This document shows, one piece after another, positions 21,900 to 34,010 of a stretch of DNA of 64,000 nucleotides. The stretch is from Ceratotherium simum simum. Its lineage: Eukaryota > Chordata > Mammalia > Perissodactyla > Rhinocerotidae. The notes under the pieces were generated by a model. It was not told the DNA's origin. It made no database searches and saw only the letters and a program-made list of their open reading frames with translations. A program made the position numbers and the translations under genes. Numbering within the stretch: position 1 is the stretch's first letter; each line of letters begins with the position of its first letter. Where the stretch lies: assembly GCF_000283155.1 (NCBI RefSeq), contig NW_004454225.1, forward strand, positions 4,041,409 to 4,105,408, given 5' to 3'.

Positions 21900-24800
21900 C
21901 CTGACCCCACCTGTTGGGATGACTGAGCTGCCATAGGGTGCAGGGTGGGGCCAGGCAAGTTCAGATGCAGGTGTGGCACAGAAGTCCTGTCCCTGCTGCC
22001 CTCTCCAGGTGCTTATTCTGGGTTGGGGGTAGACAAAAGTGATGTCTCCACCTCCAACCTGACTCCGCAGCATGGTACAGGCTCCGAGGAAGAACCAGGG
22101 GTCTTTGGACTTGATCTTCCCCCACCTGTCACATTAGCCTCACACTCCCTAATGTGGTCACAGCCTCATCCCCAGAACACATTCTCGCCTTCCCGTTGTC
22201 TCACCTGCCTTCTCCTGAGTGAACTTCGCCTCCCAGGTTTGTACTCGCAATTGCTGTAGGGAGGTCACAATGATCAGAGGGACAAGGGGGGGGGGGGGGA
22301 GTGGGAAGAGGGATGAAGTTCTCGGTGTCCCTCACTTCACACTAGTACACTCGGTACACACAGACACAGATCACACACTCACACATTCAGACACTACCCA
22401 CCTGCTCACAGACTGACACAGCACATGCACACACACATTTACACACACAAAACCACATACACACACATTAATACATGTACCACATACACACACTAAGAAA
22501 CACACACACACGCAGACCTAGCACCAGGGCCCCTGTTCCCAGTGGTTGCCTGGAGCTGACCTCCCCCTCCCCTTCCCTGGAGGCTGCGGGCACTGATGCT
22601 GAGGACCCTCACCTGCCTGGCACCGGCCTCGTTTTGCTCCGTTTCCACCTAGTTGCGGCTGATGCACCTTTGAATCTGAGTGGGAATCAGCAGGTTGTTC
22701 TCGGAGTTCCCTAGTCACCCAACAACCAGTTAAAACACCAGGAGACCCTTCCTCAGTGTGTCACAAACTGGTACTTGACCTCCTAGCTCTTGAGGCCACC
22801 CAGGTGATGAATCTTCTCGTGCCTGTGTCCACTTTCCTGACTCAGAGAAATGTGGGGTGGGCACTTACCCTTGTTGACTGAGCTGCCAGGAAGCTCAGGG
22901 TACTAGGGTGGCTTAGCATAGGATGCGACTCTGTCCCCAGAGGAGGGGGCCTGCTTCCTCCTCCTCATTATCATTTGTCCTTGAACATCAGCTGCTCAAA
23001 CTCTTCTAGAAGACAAGGGGATGGAAAGCAAGTGGGACAAGGTAATTTCTTTACACCCTCATAGGCCTGCTGAGGACCACAAGGAGTGGATTCTTGGGTC
23101 TCGCCCTTTGCCGGTCTGGGATTCTCTCCCTCTCCCTGGGCCAGGTGCCCCCTGCTCAAGCCCCATCCCTTCCACCCTGACTCTGTGGTCCCTCAAGGAA
23201 AGATGCAAACCTCAGCATCACCCCGTGCCAGGATGTACCACTGTCTGGCTTGAATTATAGCTACCAGTCCCTCCCTGTTGCAGTCTCTCGCACCCTCCAT
23301 GCAGGGGAGGCACCACACCATGCCAGGGCAGGGTCACTGCCCACTGGCCTCAGCACCCTCCTTCTTCAACAAGAAAAGGGGTGAGATTTGAGGCTGAGTT
23401 TTTAAATCACTGAAGCTAATGGAGACTCAGAAGCAAAAACCCACTCAAATGGGAAGGCTCAGGAGCCCAGTGGATGGGGAACGGCCATTTCCTGGGTAGA
23501 GGTCAGGCCCCCTCACCCATCCCAGGGGTTGGGAGGCAAACTCTCATTCTGGAAACAGCTGGAGAATTCTCTCGCCAGCTGAAGCAGGGCCTGCAGGAGG
23601 CACTCCCCACCCCCATGTCCCCCCAGTTCTCTCCATCACTCACTCCCCAACAGTAAGAGGACCAGCTTCTTCCCAGGGTGCCTCTGGACATCCCCCACTC
23701 AGAGATGGCCACCCAGAGATGCCTTCCACGTGCCGTGGGCTCTTGGTATTGGTTTTCAAGATTTGCAATTCCTGCTTGACTGTGAAAGCTGCTCCTCCCC
23801 TTCTGAATTCCCACATCCCGACTCTCCCGACAGGCCTGGGGCCAGAGATTCTACCTTGTGTGGGCCCAGTGGCCTTCCTCAGTTTACCCGGGCTTCCCTG
23901 CATCTTGCCTTGCTCAGGCCTTGATTCCTGTTCCAGCACTGCTGTAAGGACCATGTGCTGGGTGCAGGGCTGGGCACTTGCCGCCTGGCTGGAAGACGAT
24001 GGTGCACCCCTGCTCTGGGGTGCTCATGACCAAGCAGAGGAGTGGGAAGCCAGAGAGCTGACAGGCCAGGCCGGCAGTGGAGGGACTGCTTTGAGGGTTG
24101 TGGGGACACTGCGCCAGGCTGGAGCAGGACTTTCTTGGAAGACTTCCTAGAGGACTTTAGCTGGCTTGGCACTGCAAGTCAAAGTGACCTGGCAGTGGGA
24201 CCAAGGGGCAAATGCAATATCCAGGAGGGTGACGGGCAGCAGGAGGGAGGCAGCTTTGCAAATCTGGCTGAGGACTGGGCTGGAGGCAACTGGGTTCACT
24301 GGGCCTCCAGGAGGCAGGAAGACTAGCTTTGAGGCCACTCTACAGACCAGGAGAGCAAGACCCATGGGCACGCTGCAGTGTTTCTGGATCCAGCCTGTGG
24401 ACTCTCATTGGCCTCAGTTGAATGTCCTGTCCTCTGGGCAGCAACTGTCTACCCAGGACTGTCAGAGGATCAGGTGGTGTCAGCAGGGGGCAGGATGGTC
24501 CAAGTGTTGGTCAAACAGTGACCCTGGATAAACTATCTTTATCCACCCTTTGTTTTGGATGTGTCACCCTCCCAAGCAGTCACCCTAATGTGGATATGAA
24601 GGGCAGGGACAGACATGCATCTAAATCAGGCAGAGCCCCCTGATACTAGGGACTTGTTGCCCAGGATGGGGGATTCCTTGAGGAAACCTCATGAGTACAA
24701 TGAGCACACAGCACAATCGTGAGGCTGATGGCCTTTGCAATCATTGTGCAATTGCAGCTTCCATTGATCAGGCACTCACGTGCCAGGCTCTGCTGCTCAC

Positions 24801-24960
24801 CTGTGTGTCCTCCCCAGAGCCCTGTAAGGCAGGTGGCTTTATGGTCCCCAAGGCATGGAGGAGACTGAGTCTCAGGGGTCACGCCAGGAGGTCAAAGTCA
24901 CAGAGCAGCATTTGGGTCCATCTCAAACACATGCTCTGAGCTACTGCTCTACACATAAGT
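21900..24960. other. 5' distal non-coding block of copy B
   Basis: Holds a G-run (22,286-22,299), an AC-rich microsatellite stretch (about 22,340-22,510) with a 200-bp module behind it, a MIR fragment near 24,735-24,930, and otherwise unique non-coding DNA. It is colinear with 34,010-37,130 and 50,500-53,600. Open frames differ among the three copies, so none is supported as a gene. Confidence 0.65.
24735..24930 (+). mobile_element. MIR SINE fragment
   Basis: MIR-like body (GTGCCAGGCTCTG, CCCTGTAAGGCAGG, GAGACTGAGTCTCAGGG). Equivalent copies lie at about 36,870-37,065 and 53,350-53,530. Confidence 0.55.
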
Positions 24961-25119
24961 TACTGAGATTTTTATTTTAGAAACACACTCAGCCCGTCCT
25001 CCCTGCGCTTCTGCTCTGGTGAAGACGCTGGGGTAGAAGGCTGAGCGCCCCCAAGGACCACGGGTGTCACAAGTGTTCGCCCAGTTGGAAAGGGTCCTCT
25101 AGACGCTGTGGCCTGAGAG

Positions 25120-25620
25120 TTAGAGTACGGGGTGACGTCAGCACGATGGCGGACCAGGAAGCGCCCGGCCCCGACCCCTAAGCATCTAGACGCGGCCTCG
25201 GATCTCCAAGGCGATGCGGAGCAAACCCTGGGAGAGAGCCCTAGAAAGCAGGTAGGCAGCTGAGCCCCAGGCAGGGCGCTGGGAAACTTGGTGGCATTTG
25301 GCTCGCCTTGCCCCGCCCCCCGCGGCATGGAGCGCCCGCGGAGGAAACCCCCCCATTCCCGCTCCTCCCTGGGGACAGAAAGGAAGAGTGGAAGCTGCGT
25401 CCACTTGTGGTGCCGCGGGCCTGGCCGCCTCACCTGACTCGCAGTGCCGACCCGCCCAGCGCAGCGCTGGGATCCAGGGGGAGGCCCCGGCAGGGCGGCC
25501 GCGGCTGCAGTTCCGCAAGCGGGCACCGGGGGGCGCAGGAGGCCGCGGCGGAGGAGGGAACACGAGCGGGACCAGAGCTGGGCAGGGCCCGCCTCCCAGA
25601 GATGGTTTATGGGTACAGGG
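25120..25620. promoter_or_regulatory. CpG-rich island with palindromic CRE and YY1-like box (unit B)
   Basis: TGACGTCA at 25,133-25,140 is followed 4 bp later by GATGGCGGAC, like a YY1 core. GC- and CpG-rich DNA continues to about 25,600. The layout resembles a housekeeping-type promoter, but no gene was recognised downstream on either strand. Copies: 37,270-37,740 and 53,735-54,210; part of it, inverted, at 17,215-17,403. Confidence 0.5.
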
Positions 25621-25639
25621 CTTCGGCTTCTACGTTCAT

Positions 25640-25778
25640 GCTCACACACGCGCACACTCAGGCACACACACACACATACAGCCAAGACACAGAAATCTAC
25701 TCACACACAAAGGACCCACTCTCAGACAAAACTCGCGTGAAAACACAAACTCACACTTCAACTCAAGGGGCACAGATT

Positions 25779-25824
<46 letters not shown>

Positions 25825-25825
25825 G
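25640..25825 (+). repeat. AC-rich tract ending in (CA)20
   Basis: Degenerate AC-rich DNA, then an uninterrupted CA run at 25,781-25,820. The run length differs in the other units (about 12 repeats at 54,364-54,388; broken up at 37,890-37,915), as expected for a mutable microsatellite. Confidence 0.9.
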
Positions 25826-26159
25826 ACCCAGCACCAAGTGTCCTGGTTCTCAGCGAGACCCGTGGACGCCCGGGTGGGGCCTCTTCTGGTGGAGGCTGCT
25901 GCCTGCGGGGCTCAGGGTCCTCACCCGGCTTACAGCACAGCCCAGATTCCTAGGCTCTGGCGTGGCCGTGGCAAGTTTAAATTTGGGGGCTGGGGGGGGC
26001 TACAGCGTTGTTCTCTGAGCTCCCCATTTACCCTAACTGGACAATTCGTAGACCCCAGGGGCCCTTTCCCCAGCTTGTGACATCCGCCAGTCACTTGCTG
26101 AGGGATGTTATCATCCCGCTGCTTTCCTGCCTCTATGGTTTCTGATGAGAAATCTGAGG

Positions 26160-27260
26160 TCAATGTTATTGAGGACTGATCCTTTGTTCATGATGAGGTG
26201 CATCTCACATCTTTCTTGCTCATTTCAAAGAAAGAAAAGCAGCTCTCTTTGTGTTTTTATGGTTTGATTGTGATGTGTGTAGGTGTAGATCTCTGATTTT
26301 ATCCTACTTGGAGTTCACTGAGCTTCTTGGATGAGTTGATTAACGTTGTTCATCAAATTTGGCAAGTATTCAGTTTTCAACATTTCTTAAAATATTCCTT
26401 CTAGTCCTTTGCCTTTCTCTTCTTCTAGAACTCCCATTATGTGTGTGAGGTATGCTTGATGGTGCCCCACAGGTTTCTGAATCTCTGCTCATTGTTCTTC
26501 ATTCTGGTTTCTGTTCTTCAGCCTGGATCATCTCTGCTACTGTCGTCATGTTTGCTGATTTTTCTTCTTCCTGGTCAAATCTGATCTTGAGTTCCTGCAG
26601 TGAACTTCCATTTCTGTTATTGTACTGTTCACATCCAGAATTTCCAACAGGGTCCTTTTTACAATATCTATCTCATTACAGATAGTCTTTAATTGGTGTG
26701 AGATCATTTTCCTAGTCTCCTTTAGTTCTTTAGACATGGCTTCTCTTAGTCCTGTGAACATATTGAATTAGCTGATATGCAGTATTTGTCCAGCAACTCC
26801 ACCATCAGGGACAGTTTCCATTGATGGCCTTTTCCTGTCTATGGCCCCTCCTTTCTTATTCCTTTGCATGTCACGTATTTTTTTGTTGAAAACTGGATAT
26901 TTTAAATAAGATACTGTGGCAACTCTGGAAATCAGATTCTCTTTGTTCCCCAGGGTTTGTTGTGGTGGTTGTTTGTTGTCATCTTATTTGTTTCTTTGCT
27001 TAGTGACATTTCTGAACTAAATGTAGATAGTCTCTATTCCTTGTTGTGTGTGGCCACTGAAGTCTCTACTCAGTTAACTGGTGGTCAGCTAATGATTGGT
27101 TAGAGATTTCCTTAAACGTTGGAACCAATAACTCTCCCAGTCTTTGCTGCACAGAGGTGCTCTCTGTGTGTTGGGACAAACTTTCAATACTCAGCCAGAC
27201 ACTGAATTTAGAGTTTACAACTTTCCCTCAGCCTCCACTTCCTGTTTGCACAGAACCTCA
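26160..27260 (-). mobile_element. Old L1/HAL1 ORF1-type LINE remnant (unit B)
   Basis: Same decayed LINE as at 54,620-55,780 (minus) and 15,350-16,830 (plus, inverted block). A readable ORF1-like piece is translated from 26,761-26,546. No functional product is expected. Confidence 0.6.
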
Positions 27261-30235
27261 ACTTTAGTCAGAGGTGAGAGCTAAGGGCCCCCCCAGGTCT
27301 TTCCTGAGCACGCAGACAGCTGCACACAGCCCTACACACGTGCATGGCCTCTTAGATTCCCAGGAACCAGTCAGAGCTTTTCAAAGCCCCTGTGGACACC
27401 TCATGCTCCAATCTCGTCTTTAAGCTGTGTGCTTAGCATATCATTTGCCCCACCTCGTATCCATTCCCTGAGGAAACTTTGATTTTCAACAGTGGTCTCT
27501 GATTACATTCAACAAACTCTCCTGAGAAAAGGCTGTTTGCATGAGTGGAGCTCTCAGGTCACACAGACAGCCCTGCTCACGGGGTCTTCCAGAGAACACC
27601 CAGCCAGATAAAATAGTGACAAACCTTTGGGAATCATATTTTTAAAATGCTCCATGTCCTGTGCTTCTTCAGGAGGCTTCCCTGGGAGTGTGGGCAGTTA
27701 TTTTCAAGGCTACTGATGAGTTAGAGAGTGGTGATAGGACCAGACAAGCGGAAATGCCAAGAGCTTGCTGTTCATTCTGAGATTCAGCTATGTGTCTTGA
27801 GAAACATGCTCCTAAGTAGCTGTGAGCTTTTGGCTAATTCTGAGACTTTGGATAAAGTATCTGATCATTTTTCCAGTTCTTTCATTGCTCTTCTGAAGTG
27901 GCCAATTTTCAGAGCTCTGTCACTTTTGCTGATATCATTGCCCTCCTGAGGGGTGGTTATGAGACCTCAGATGTCTTAAAATGTCTCCATTCATACTTGA
28001 CTAATAGTTCAGCTGGGTATAGAATTCTACATTAGAAATACCTTTCTTGCAGAATTTTAAAGATGTTTCTTGTTGTCTTTTACCTTGATGGTTGTTGTTG
28101 AGATGTCTGATGCTACTTGATCTTTAAACTGAGACGTTTTTATTTTTTATAACTCTGCAAGTCTTTCAGTTCTTGTTATGGTCACCCTGCAAAGGCAAGA
28201 AGGACTGCCCCCACTCAAAATTTGATTTGGATGTGGACTGATGACACCAAGAGGGTATAAAGCTTTTCTACTTTCATCATTGAGATCTCTGGGCAGAGCA
28301 GCACTGCCCTCTCAAGCAAGACGAAAATGGCTTGAGAGAGGCAGGAAAGGAGACTGGCCTGGATATTTACTGTGGTTTGGTGATGTGCTTGGATGAGGGC
28401 TCACTTGTGTGGATAGTGGCTTGGTTGCTTGAAACTCCAGTAGAGATCAAAAGAGAGAGAACCAGGGATTTATTATCAGCTGCTGCAGATCTGGGGACAA
28501 GGGAAGACACTGAGATGGTGCTTAAAGGCTGTCAGAAGTCAAACACCAAAAAATGGAGTCACACCCTCAGAGTGGAGAAGAAGCCCAGAAAGCCACATGC
28601 CCCAACCTTCCTGAATGAGCCTCCCCTGCCTCCTGCTTCCTTCCTGCTTAGCAGGAACTCGAGGCCACATCCCTTGGGCTGGAGGCATACCTAGCCTTTT
28701 ATCAATACTGACCTGCTCCTCTGGCATTAGGGGCCCCCCGGAAATGGGGAAAGGTCCTCCCAGCAAATGACACAAAGGGCATGCCAGTTTGTGCTTCGCT
28801 GATGCCTCTGATATGGACAGCAAGGAGGAAAGGCCCATGGTTTGATCCTCAAGCTCTTGAGGAAGCTGTGGCAGCGCTGGTTCCCAGCCTCTGACATCCC
28901 CAAGACTCAGAACCATGAATGACAACGTATCCATATATCCACAGAGTTGTTGCTTCTGCAGGCCCACCTCCTCCTCTCAGGGGCCTCGCATCTTCACAAA
29001 CCCAGTGTGGCCCCATTCACACTCCCTGTCCTGACAACCTGCAGGAACAACCCCTCTTGCCACCAAGCCCTGATATGACATTGGATACTCTGGACAGGCT
29101 GAAGAAGGCCCTGTCTGGCTTTCTGACTCAGTGCCAAGAGACACACCAAGTTACCTAGGTGCTGAGAGCTGGGAGGTCCCTGTCATGAGTGCACTTGGAA
29201 GATGGTGGTGGAATCCCTGTCAGGGATGCTGTTGGATGAGGGTCAGCTTTTAACAGAGGCCTGCCTGAAGGAGCTGCTTCTGCCCTGAGTGTCTGTGGTC
29301 CCTAAGATGTTACCTAAATGCACCAAGGGGTCTGCCCAAGACTTGTATAAGCAACAGTCATTAGAAACCCTTGGGCACTGCCCGTGTGCTCAGTCCAGAG
29401 CCAGTCAATTGTGGGGGTGGGGACAGGTGGAGGATGGCAGTCCCTGCCCTCAGCTGGGCGTCCAGGCTAAGAAGGTCACAGCCCTAGAGTCAGAGCAGGA
29501 AGACAGGACCCAGCAGCCATCTGGTACAACCATCTCATTGGATGAAGTGGAAACAGAAGCCCAGGGCCGGGGAGGACAGGCCCAGGGTCACAGAGGATTG
29601 TTGCAGAGCAAGGACTATAGCCAGGATGTCCTCCTCCAAGAACCCCATCCGGCCTCCTTCTCCTCCAGCTATCCACCACCCACTGGGTCAAGGCTACCCC
29701 TGACCCTAGGACATGTCTGGGGCCCACAGGGCTTATTCCCTGCCCGTGGCGAGGCCTCTTGACAGCCCGGCCTGACCCAGCCACTCCAAGGACGGTGCCC
29801 TAGGTTGGATCCCAGACATGTGTCCTCCTCCAGCTAAAGCCTGGCCGTGAGCAACTCCTACTGGGCAGGGGCCTGGACATGAGCATCCCTGAGGGGCTGG
29901 GAAAGGGGGACCATCCTATCTTGGGGTGACTGAGAGCTCAATGAGGTGCTCACCCCTGGACTGCCATCAGGCTTCCCATGGAAGGCACTTGCACCTGAGG
30001 ACTGAGACTGGATATTAAGCTGGCACATCCCTTCCCGGCCATCCCTGAGTTCCCCTCCAATTCGGGTGTCATATATGAAGTGCGGCAGCAGACTTGATGA
30101 GCTTCTGGCCCATTTTGAGGCAGGTGGAGTCAGGTCTGGGGTGTGGGCATCTTTGCTGAGTGGGTCCGTTGAAGTAAAGGGTAAAGTCAGCAGGTTTGAA
30201 GGATTCAAATCCTGCACTTGGTAAAGCACTGAATG
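27260..30235. other. Non-coding stretch distal to copy B
   Basis: Colinear with 55,800-59,450 (unit D, minus its solo LTR) and inverted with 12,425-15,350. A weak MIR-like patch lies near 29,545-29,620. No conserved reading frame or splice pattern was seen. Confidence 0.6.
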
Positions 30236-30563
30236 GCCTCTGACCTACTCCTAGGAGATGACCTTTATGCTCAGGGAATAGTCTTCTGGACTACTGTGTC
30301 TTTGTTTTCTTGGAGCCTCAGGCTATGCCAGATCATTCATGCTAAAAAATGTGACACGTCCTGGGGACCCTGCATCTCCCTCTATCCGTGTGGCCTCTGG
30401 AGGAGCTGGATCTTAGTAAAAGAGAACCCAGAAAGATCCCTTGACCCTTCTCCCAGGTGAGGATAGAGTGAAAAGGTGACTGTCTATGAACAAAAAGTGG
30501 GCCCTTACCAGACATCAAGTCTGCCAGAACCTTGATCTTGGACTTCCCAGACTCTAGAACTAC
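30235..30563 (+). mobile_element. Truncated nested LTRs ending at the copy C breakpoint
   Basis: About 30,240-30,409 matches the start of the ERVL-like LTR at 59,453-59,627. About 30,412-30,561 matches the second half of the MaLR-like LTR at 60,030-60,185. About 400 bp between the two, and everything after, is missing. At 30,563/30,564 the LTR runs directly into CYP2D exon 7 of copy C. Confidence 0.8.
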
Positions 30564-33004
30564 GATGTCCACAAAGCGCTGTACCTCATGGACCACGGCC
30601 ATGGTGAAGGGCATGTGGGCCTGGTCCCCCATCTCTGGTTGCTGCGCCTGCCCTATCACCTCATCGATCTCCGTTGGACACGGCCTGGACAGACAACCAT
30701 CCCCACAGTGGTCAGAACCCAGGAGGCTGGACCCCGACCTCCCCCTGACTCCTGTGCAGGGGCTGTGCCCATGTGGAGGAGGAGGTCACTCTGACCTCTG
30801 AGCCAGGGCCCAGCCTCTGCTCAGAGCTTCTGGTGGCCAAACCATGCTGAGGGCTCCCAGTCTTTCCCCCTCCTCCCTGGCCCATCCCACCAGGCACCCA
30901 GGCTGGGCTCACGCTGCACATCCGGGTGCAAGATCATGAGCAGGATGGCCCAGGCCAGCGTGGTCGAGGTGGTCACCATCCCAGCAAGGAACATGTCCGT
31001 CACCACCAGGCACAGGTTCTCATCATTGATGCTGCTCTCAAGGTTCCCCTTGGCCTAGGCCATGCAGAGAGCGTAGGTTCAGGGGTAGAGGGAGGAAACC
31101 CCAAATGACCTCCCACTCTGCACCCATCATCTTAGGTGCCTGATCACTGGGTGATATACAGGCCCTACCATGCCCCAGCTTGACTCATGGGGCCCTCAAC
31201 CCACAACCTCTGACCCTGTCCCTGGCACCTCACCTTCTCCACTTCATCCAGGAAGGCATCAGTCAGGTATCAGGGAGGCTGCGCCTGGTCCCGGGTGATC
31301 CTGTGCTCAGCAACCAGCTCATCCAGCAGGGCCATTAAGGCCTTCTGCCCTGGAAAGACCTTGGCAACCAGCCCTGGGATGTGCAGGAGCACAGGGATGG
31401 CATTCAGCACCTGTGTTGGCCATAGATGTGGGGCCCTGGGTCCTCCCTGTGCTCAGGTGTTCACCTCGGCCAGTTTGGTCCCAGCATCCTCCAGGGGGGT
31501 CCCCACGATTCACCTGGTTCCTCCCCAAGTTTGGGCTTCCACCCTCCCCTTCCTGCCTGGCCCCCAGCGGGACAAACCTAAAATCTACATCTCATGGGTT
31601 CTGGTGGCTTCCAATGAAGGAGGTACAGGTTCCCTAGCCCTCTCCTGGGGCCTGCTGACCCAACACCCCACTAGACAAATCCTCCTCCATGGAGACCCAT
31701 TGCAGGGAGGAGGCGTCTTCCATGAAGCTTGTCTGCAGGGCGCCTTGGCCCCCTCCACCTTCGCACCTGGGGTATGAAGGAATTTTCCTTCTCTACTTCC
31801 TCCACTAGGTCCATTAGCTTGAGGAAGTGCCGGTCGTTGTACTCGAAGTGGTCCCCGAAGGACACGGAGGCGATCACGTTGCCCACCGCGTTATTCAGTA
31901 GGGCGTTGGGGCTAAAGGGGCGTCCTGGGAGGGGACGGTGCAGGTCAGGGGGTCGCCTCCATCTCCTCTTCCCCAGCCTCCACCCCTGTCTCCTCCCCTC
32001 AGCCCCGCACTCACCGGCCTGGTCTGCGAAGGCGACGCAGAGTCACGAGGCCTCCTCGGTCACCCACCGCTCCAGTGACTTCTTGCCCATGCCGAAGTTG
32101 TGCAGGGTGGACACGGAGAAGCGCCGCCGCTCCCTCCACTCCCGCCCATAGCGGGCAAAAGTCCGCCCCTGGGGGCGGGCAGACCTCCGTGTGGCTCGGA
32201 TGAGCCCTGGCCCCGCCTCTGCACCCACATCTTGTTGTTTGGCTCGCCTACCCTTCAATCTACTCCAGGGACATGCCCCGGACTTTGTCCTGCTCATTAA
32301 GTCCCGCCCACTACTCCCAGACACTGTTCTTCTCCTCCCGATCACCACCAAATCCCACTTTACACATCTTTCTGGCTGTCCCTCTGTCCGCCCACATTGT
32401 TCGCCAGCTCTCCCCACTGTGGGCAGGTGTTGGCACGTCTCTTGGCTCTGCCCACTGTGACCCTATTCCAGTTCAGGTAAGGTCCCGGCCCGCCCCTGCC
32501 CCGCCCCACTGACTCCGTCCTCCTCATTCCCCCCCATCCGGAGAACCCCTTCCTCCTCACAGTGGCCTGGGTCTCGCCCACTCCCTGTAAGGCCCCGCCC
32601 TCTGCCCCGCCCACATCCACCTCCCCACCCTTGGACCGTCTCCTTCCTCCACCTGCAGCCCCTTCAAATTTGCTTACTCTTCTTTACGCCAGAATAACAC
32701 CACCCTGCCTCCGCTTCACCCTTCCAGGTCTGGAGTCACTGCGGGGCGAGTCCCCAGCGGGCCGCGGTCCTCCAGTCCCCTGCTTGCCTTCCGGGTGAGG
32801 TTGGAAGTCCAGGTGCTGGGCGATGGGCACGGGTGGGCGGTCGGAGGTGTCCTCGCCGCGGTCCACCAGCGCCTTGCGCATGGCCACCAGCCCTTTGAGC
32901 ACGACCACGGGTGTCCAGGCCAGCTGCAGGCTGAACACGTCCCCATAGCGGCGCCGAAACTGCAGACAGAGGGTCAATTTTGTTCGGCAAGCTCCGCACC
33001 GCCT

Positions 33005-33045
33005 ACTCCCCGCCCCCCGCCTCCCCCCCCGCCCCCCCGCGCGGC
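33005..33045 (-). repeat. C-rich (G-rich on the coding strand) tract in intron 1 of copy C
   Basis: Successive C runs of 6-7 bases separated by one or two bases lie close upstream of exon 2. The minus strand therefore has closely spaced G runs that could form a quadruplex. Copies A, B and D lack this tract. Confidence 0.6.
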
Positions 33046-33205
33046 CGGACTCCATCTCTTGGGGGAGCCCAGGGCTGCAAGCAGTGAATGCGTGCAAGGG
33101 CTCTATCTAGCCTCCTAACGCTAGGGGTCCCAACCGGTACGTTGTATCAGACCACCCAGCTATGACTTTACAGAGTTCACCATGTCAGGAGGCCAAGTTA
33201 GCATC

Positions 33206-33290
33206 CCACTTTACAGGTGAAGAAACTGAGGTTAAGAGTGGTGAGCAGTGAGGCCCAAGGTCTCACAGCAGCAAAAGATTTGAACCTGGT
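33206..33290 (+). mobile_element. MIR SINE fragment in intron 1 of copy C
   Basis: Same MIR core and position as in the other CYP2D copies, which confirms that C shares the ancestral intron. Confidence 0.7.
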
Positions 33291-33977
33291 CACTGTCCCC
33301 TCTCAACCTCGATTTCCTGATGTAAATGGGGTCATGACCAGACTCCCCTCCCTCAATCTCAAGACCTTTCCTCCTGATGTCCTCAGAAGGGACTCAGGCT
33401 CACCACAACTTAAGCTCTGTTCAACTGCATCCCGAACCCACTCCCAAGTCCCACCCCCTCCAGGCCTTTGTCCTCTCTGACCTTTGATTGGAAAATTCAA
33501 ACTGTCCTCAGGACCTGCACAGATGCCCTCCCCCAGGAGGCCTCTCAAACCTGCCTCCTCCTTTCCTCCCAGCTCCCTGTCCAGCCTGTGGCTTCACCCA
33601 CTACCCACGGTCTGCTGCTGGGTGGGGTCCCCAGGACCTCTGTGCCCAACCCCCAACTTTCTCACCTGAGTAAAGCAGCAAGAGAGGTCCTGGAAGTCCA
33701 CATGCAGCAGGTTGCCCAGCCCAGGCAGGGGCATGGGGCCGAGTGGGTAGTGTGTGGCCCAGTGTTGGCACTGGTGCATCAGGTCCACCAGAAGCAGGAA
33801 GATGGCCACAGCCACGGCCAGGGGCCCCAGTGTCTCCCCGGTCAGCAGCCCCATGGCTGCCTCAGTGGGCACTGGGCTCCTCTGGACACACTGGCACCCC
33901 TCACCACACCAGGCACCTAGGACCAGGCCAGGCAGGGCACTCTCACCAACCCTGAGGGTTTTCCAGCCTGGGCCCTC

Positions 33978-34010
33978 TTTATAAAGGGAGCTGAGACTGG
34001 CCTTTGCCTT
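33978..34010 (-). promoter_or_regulatory. Core promoter of CYP2D copy C
   Basis: Minus strand: AAGGCAAAGGCCA (34010-33998), a DR1 with one change from copies B and D, then TTTATAAA (33985-33978). The spacing to the ATG matches the intact genes, so this pseudogene may still be transcribed. Confidence 0.6.

Larger units (their letters stand above)
30564..33854 (-). pseudogene. CYP2D: CYP2D pseudogene, copy C (exons 1-7, truncated and disabled)
   Basis: Exons: 33854-33666, 32959-32788, 32168-32015, 31924-31767, 31410-31234, 31054-30913, and 30684-30564 (122 of 188 bp of exon 7, allowing for a 1-bp deletion). Exon 7 beyond the ExxR segment and all of exons 8-9, with the heme-cysteine loop and poly(A) signal, are absent. 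Lesions: a 1-bp insertion at the start of exon 3 (154 bp), TGA at 32045-32043 where the other copies have Cys, TGA at 31272-31270 in exon 5, and a 1-bp deletion early in exon 7. Exon 4 is in frame but one codon short. Its residues are often unlike A, B and D and sometimes closer to human CYP2D6 (exon 5 starts VLNA, exon 2 has RPPVPI), so it probably descends from a different, older paralog. Promoter and exon 1 look sound. Confidence 0.94.

Noticed and set aside
25298..26018. Long overlapping frames across the CpG island and CA repeat
   Set aside because: Low stop density comes from GC content and the dinucleotide repeat. The frames are broken differently in units C and D.
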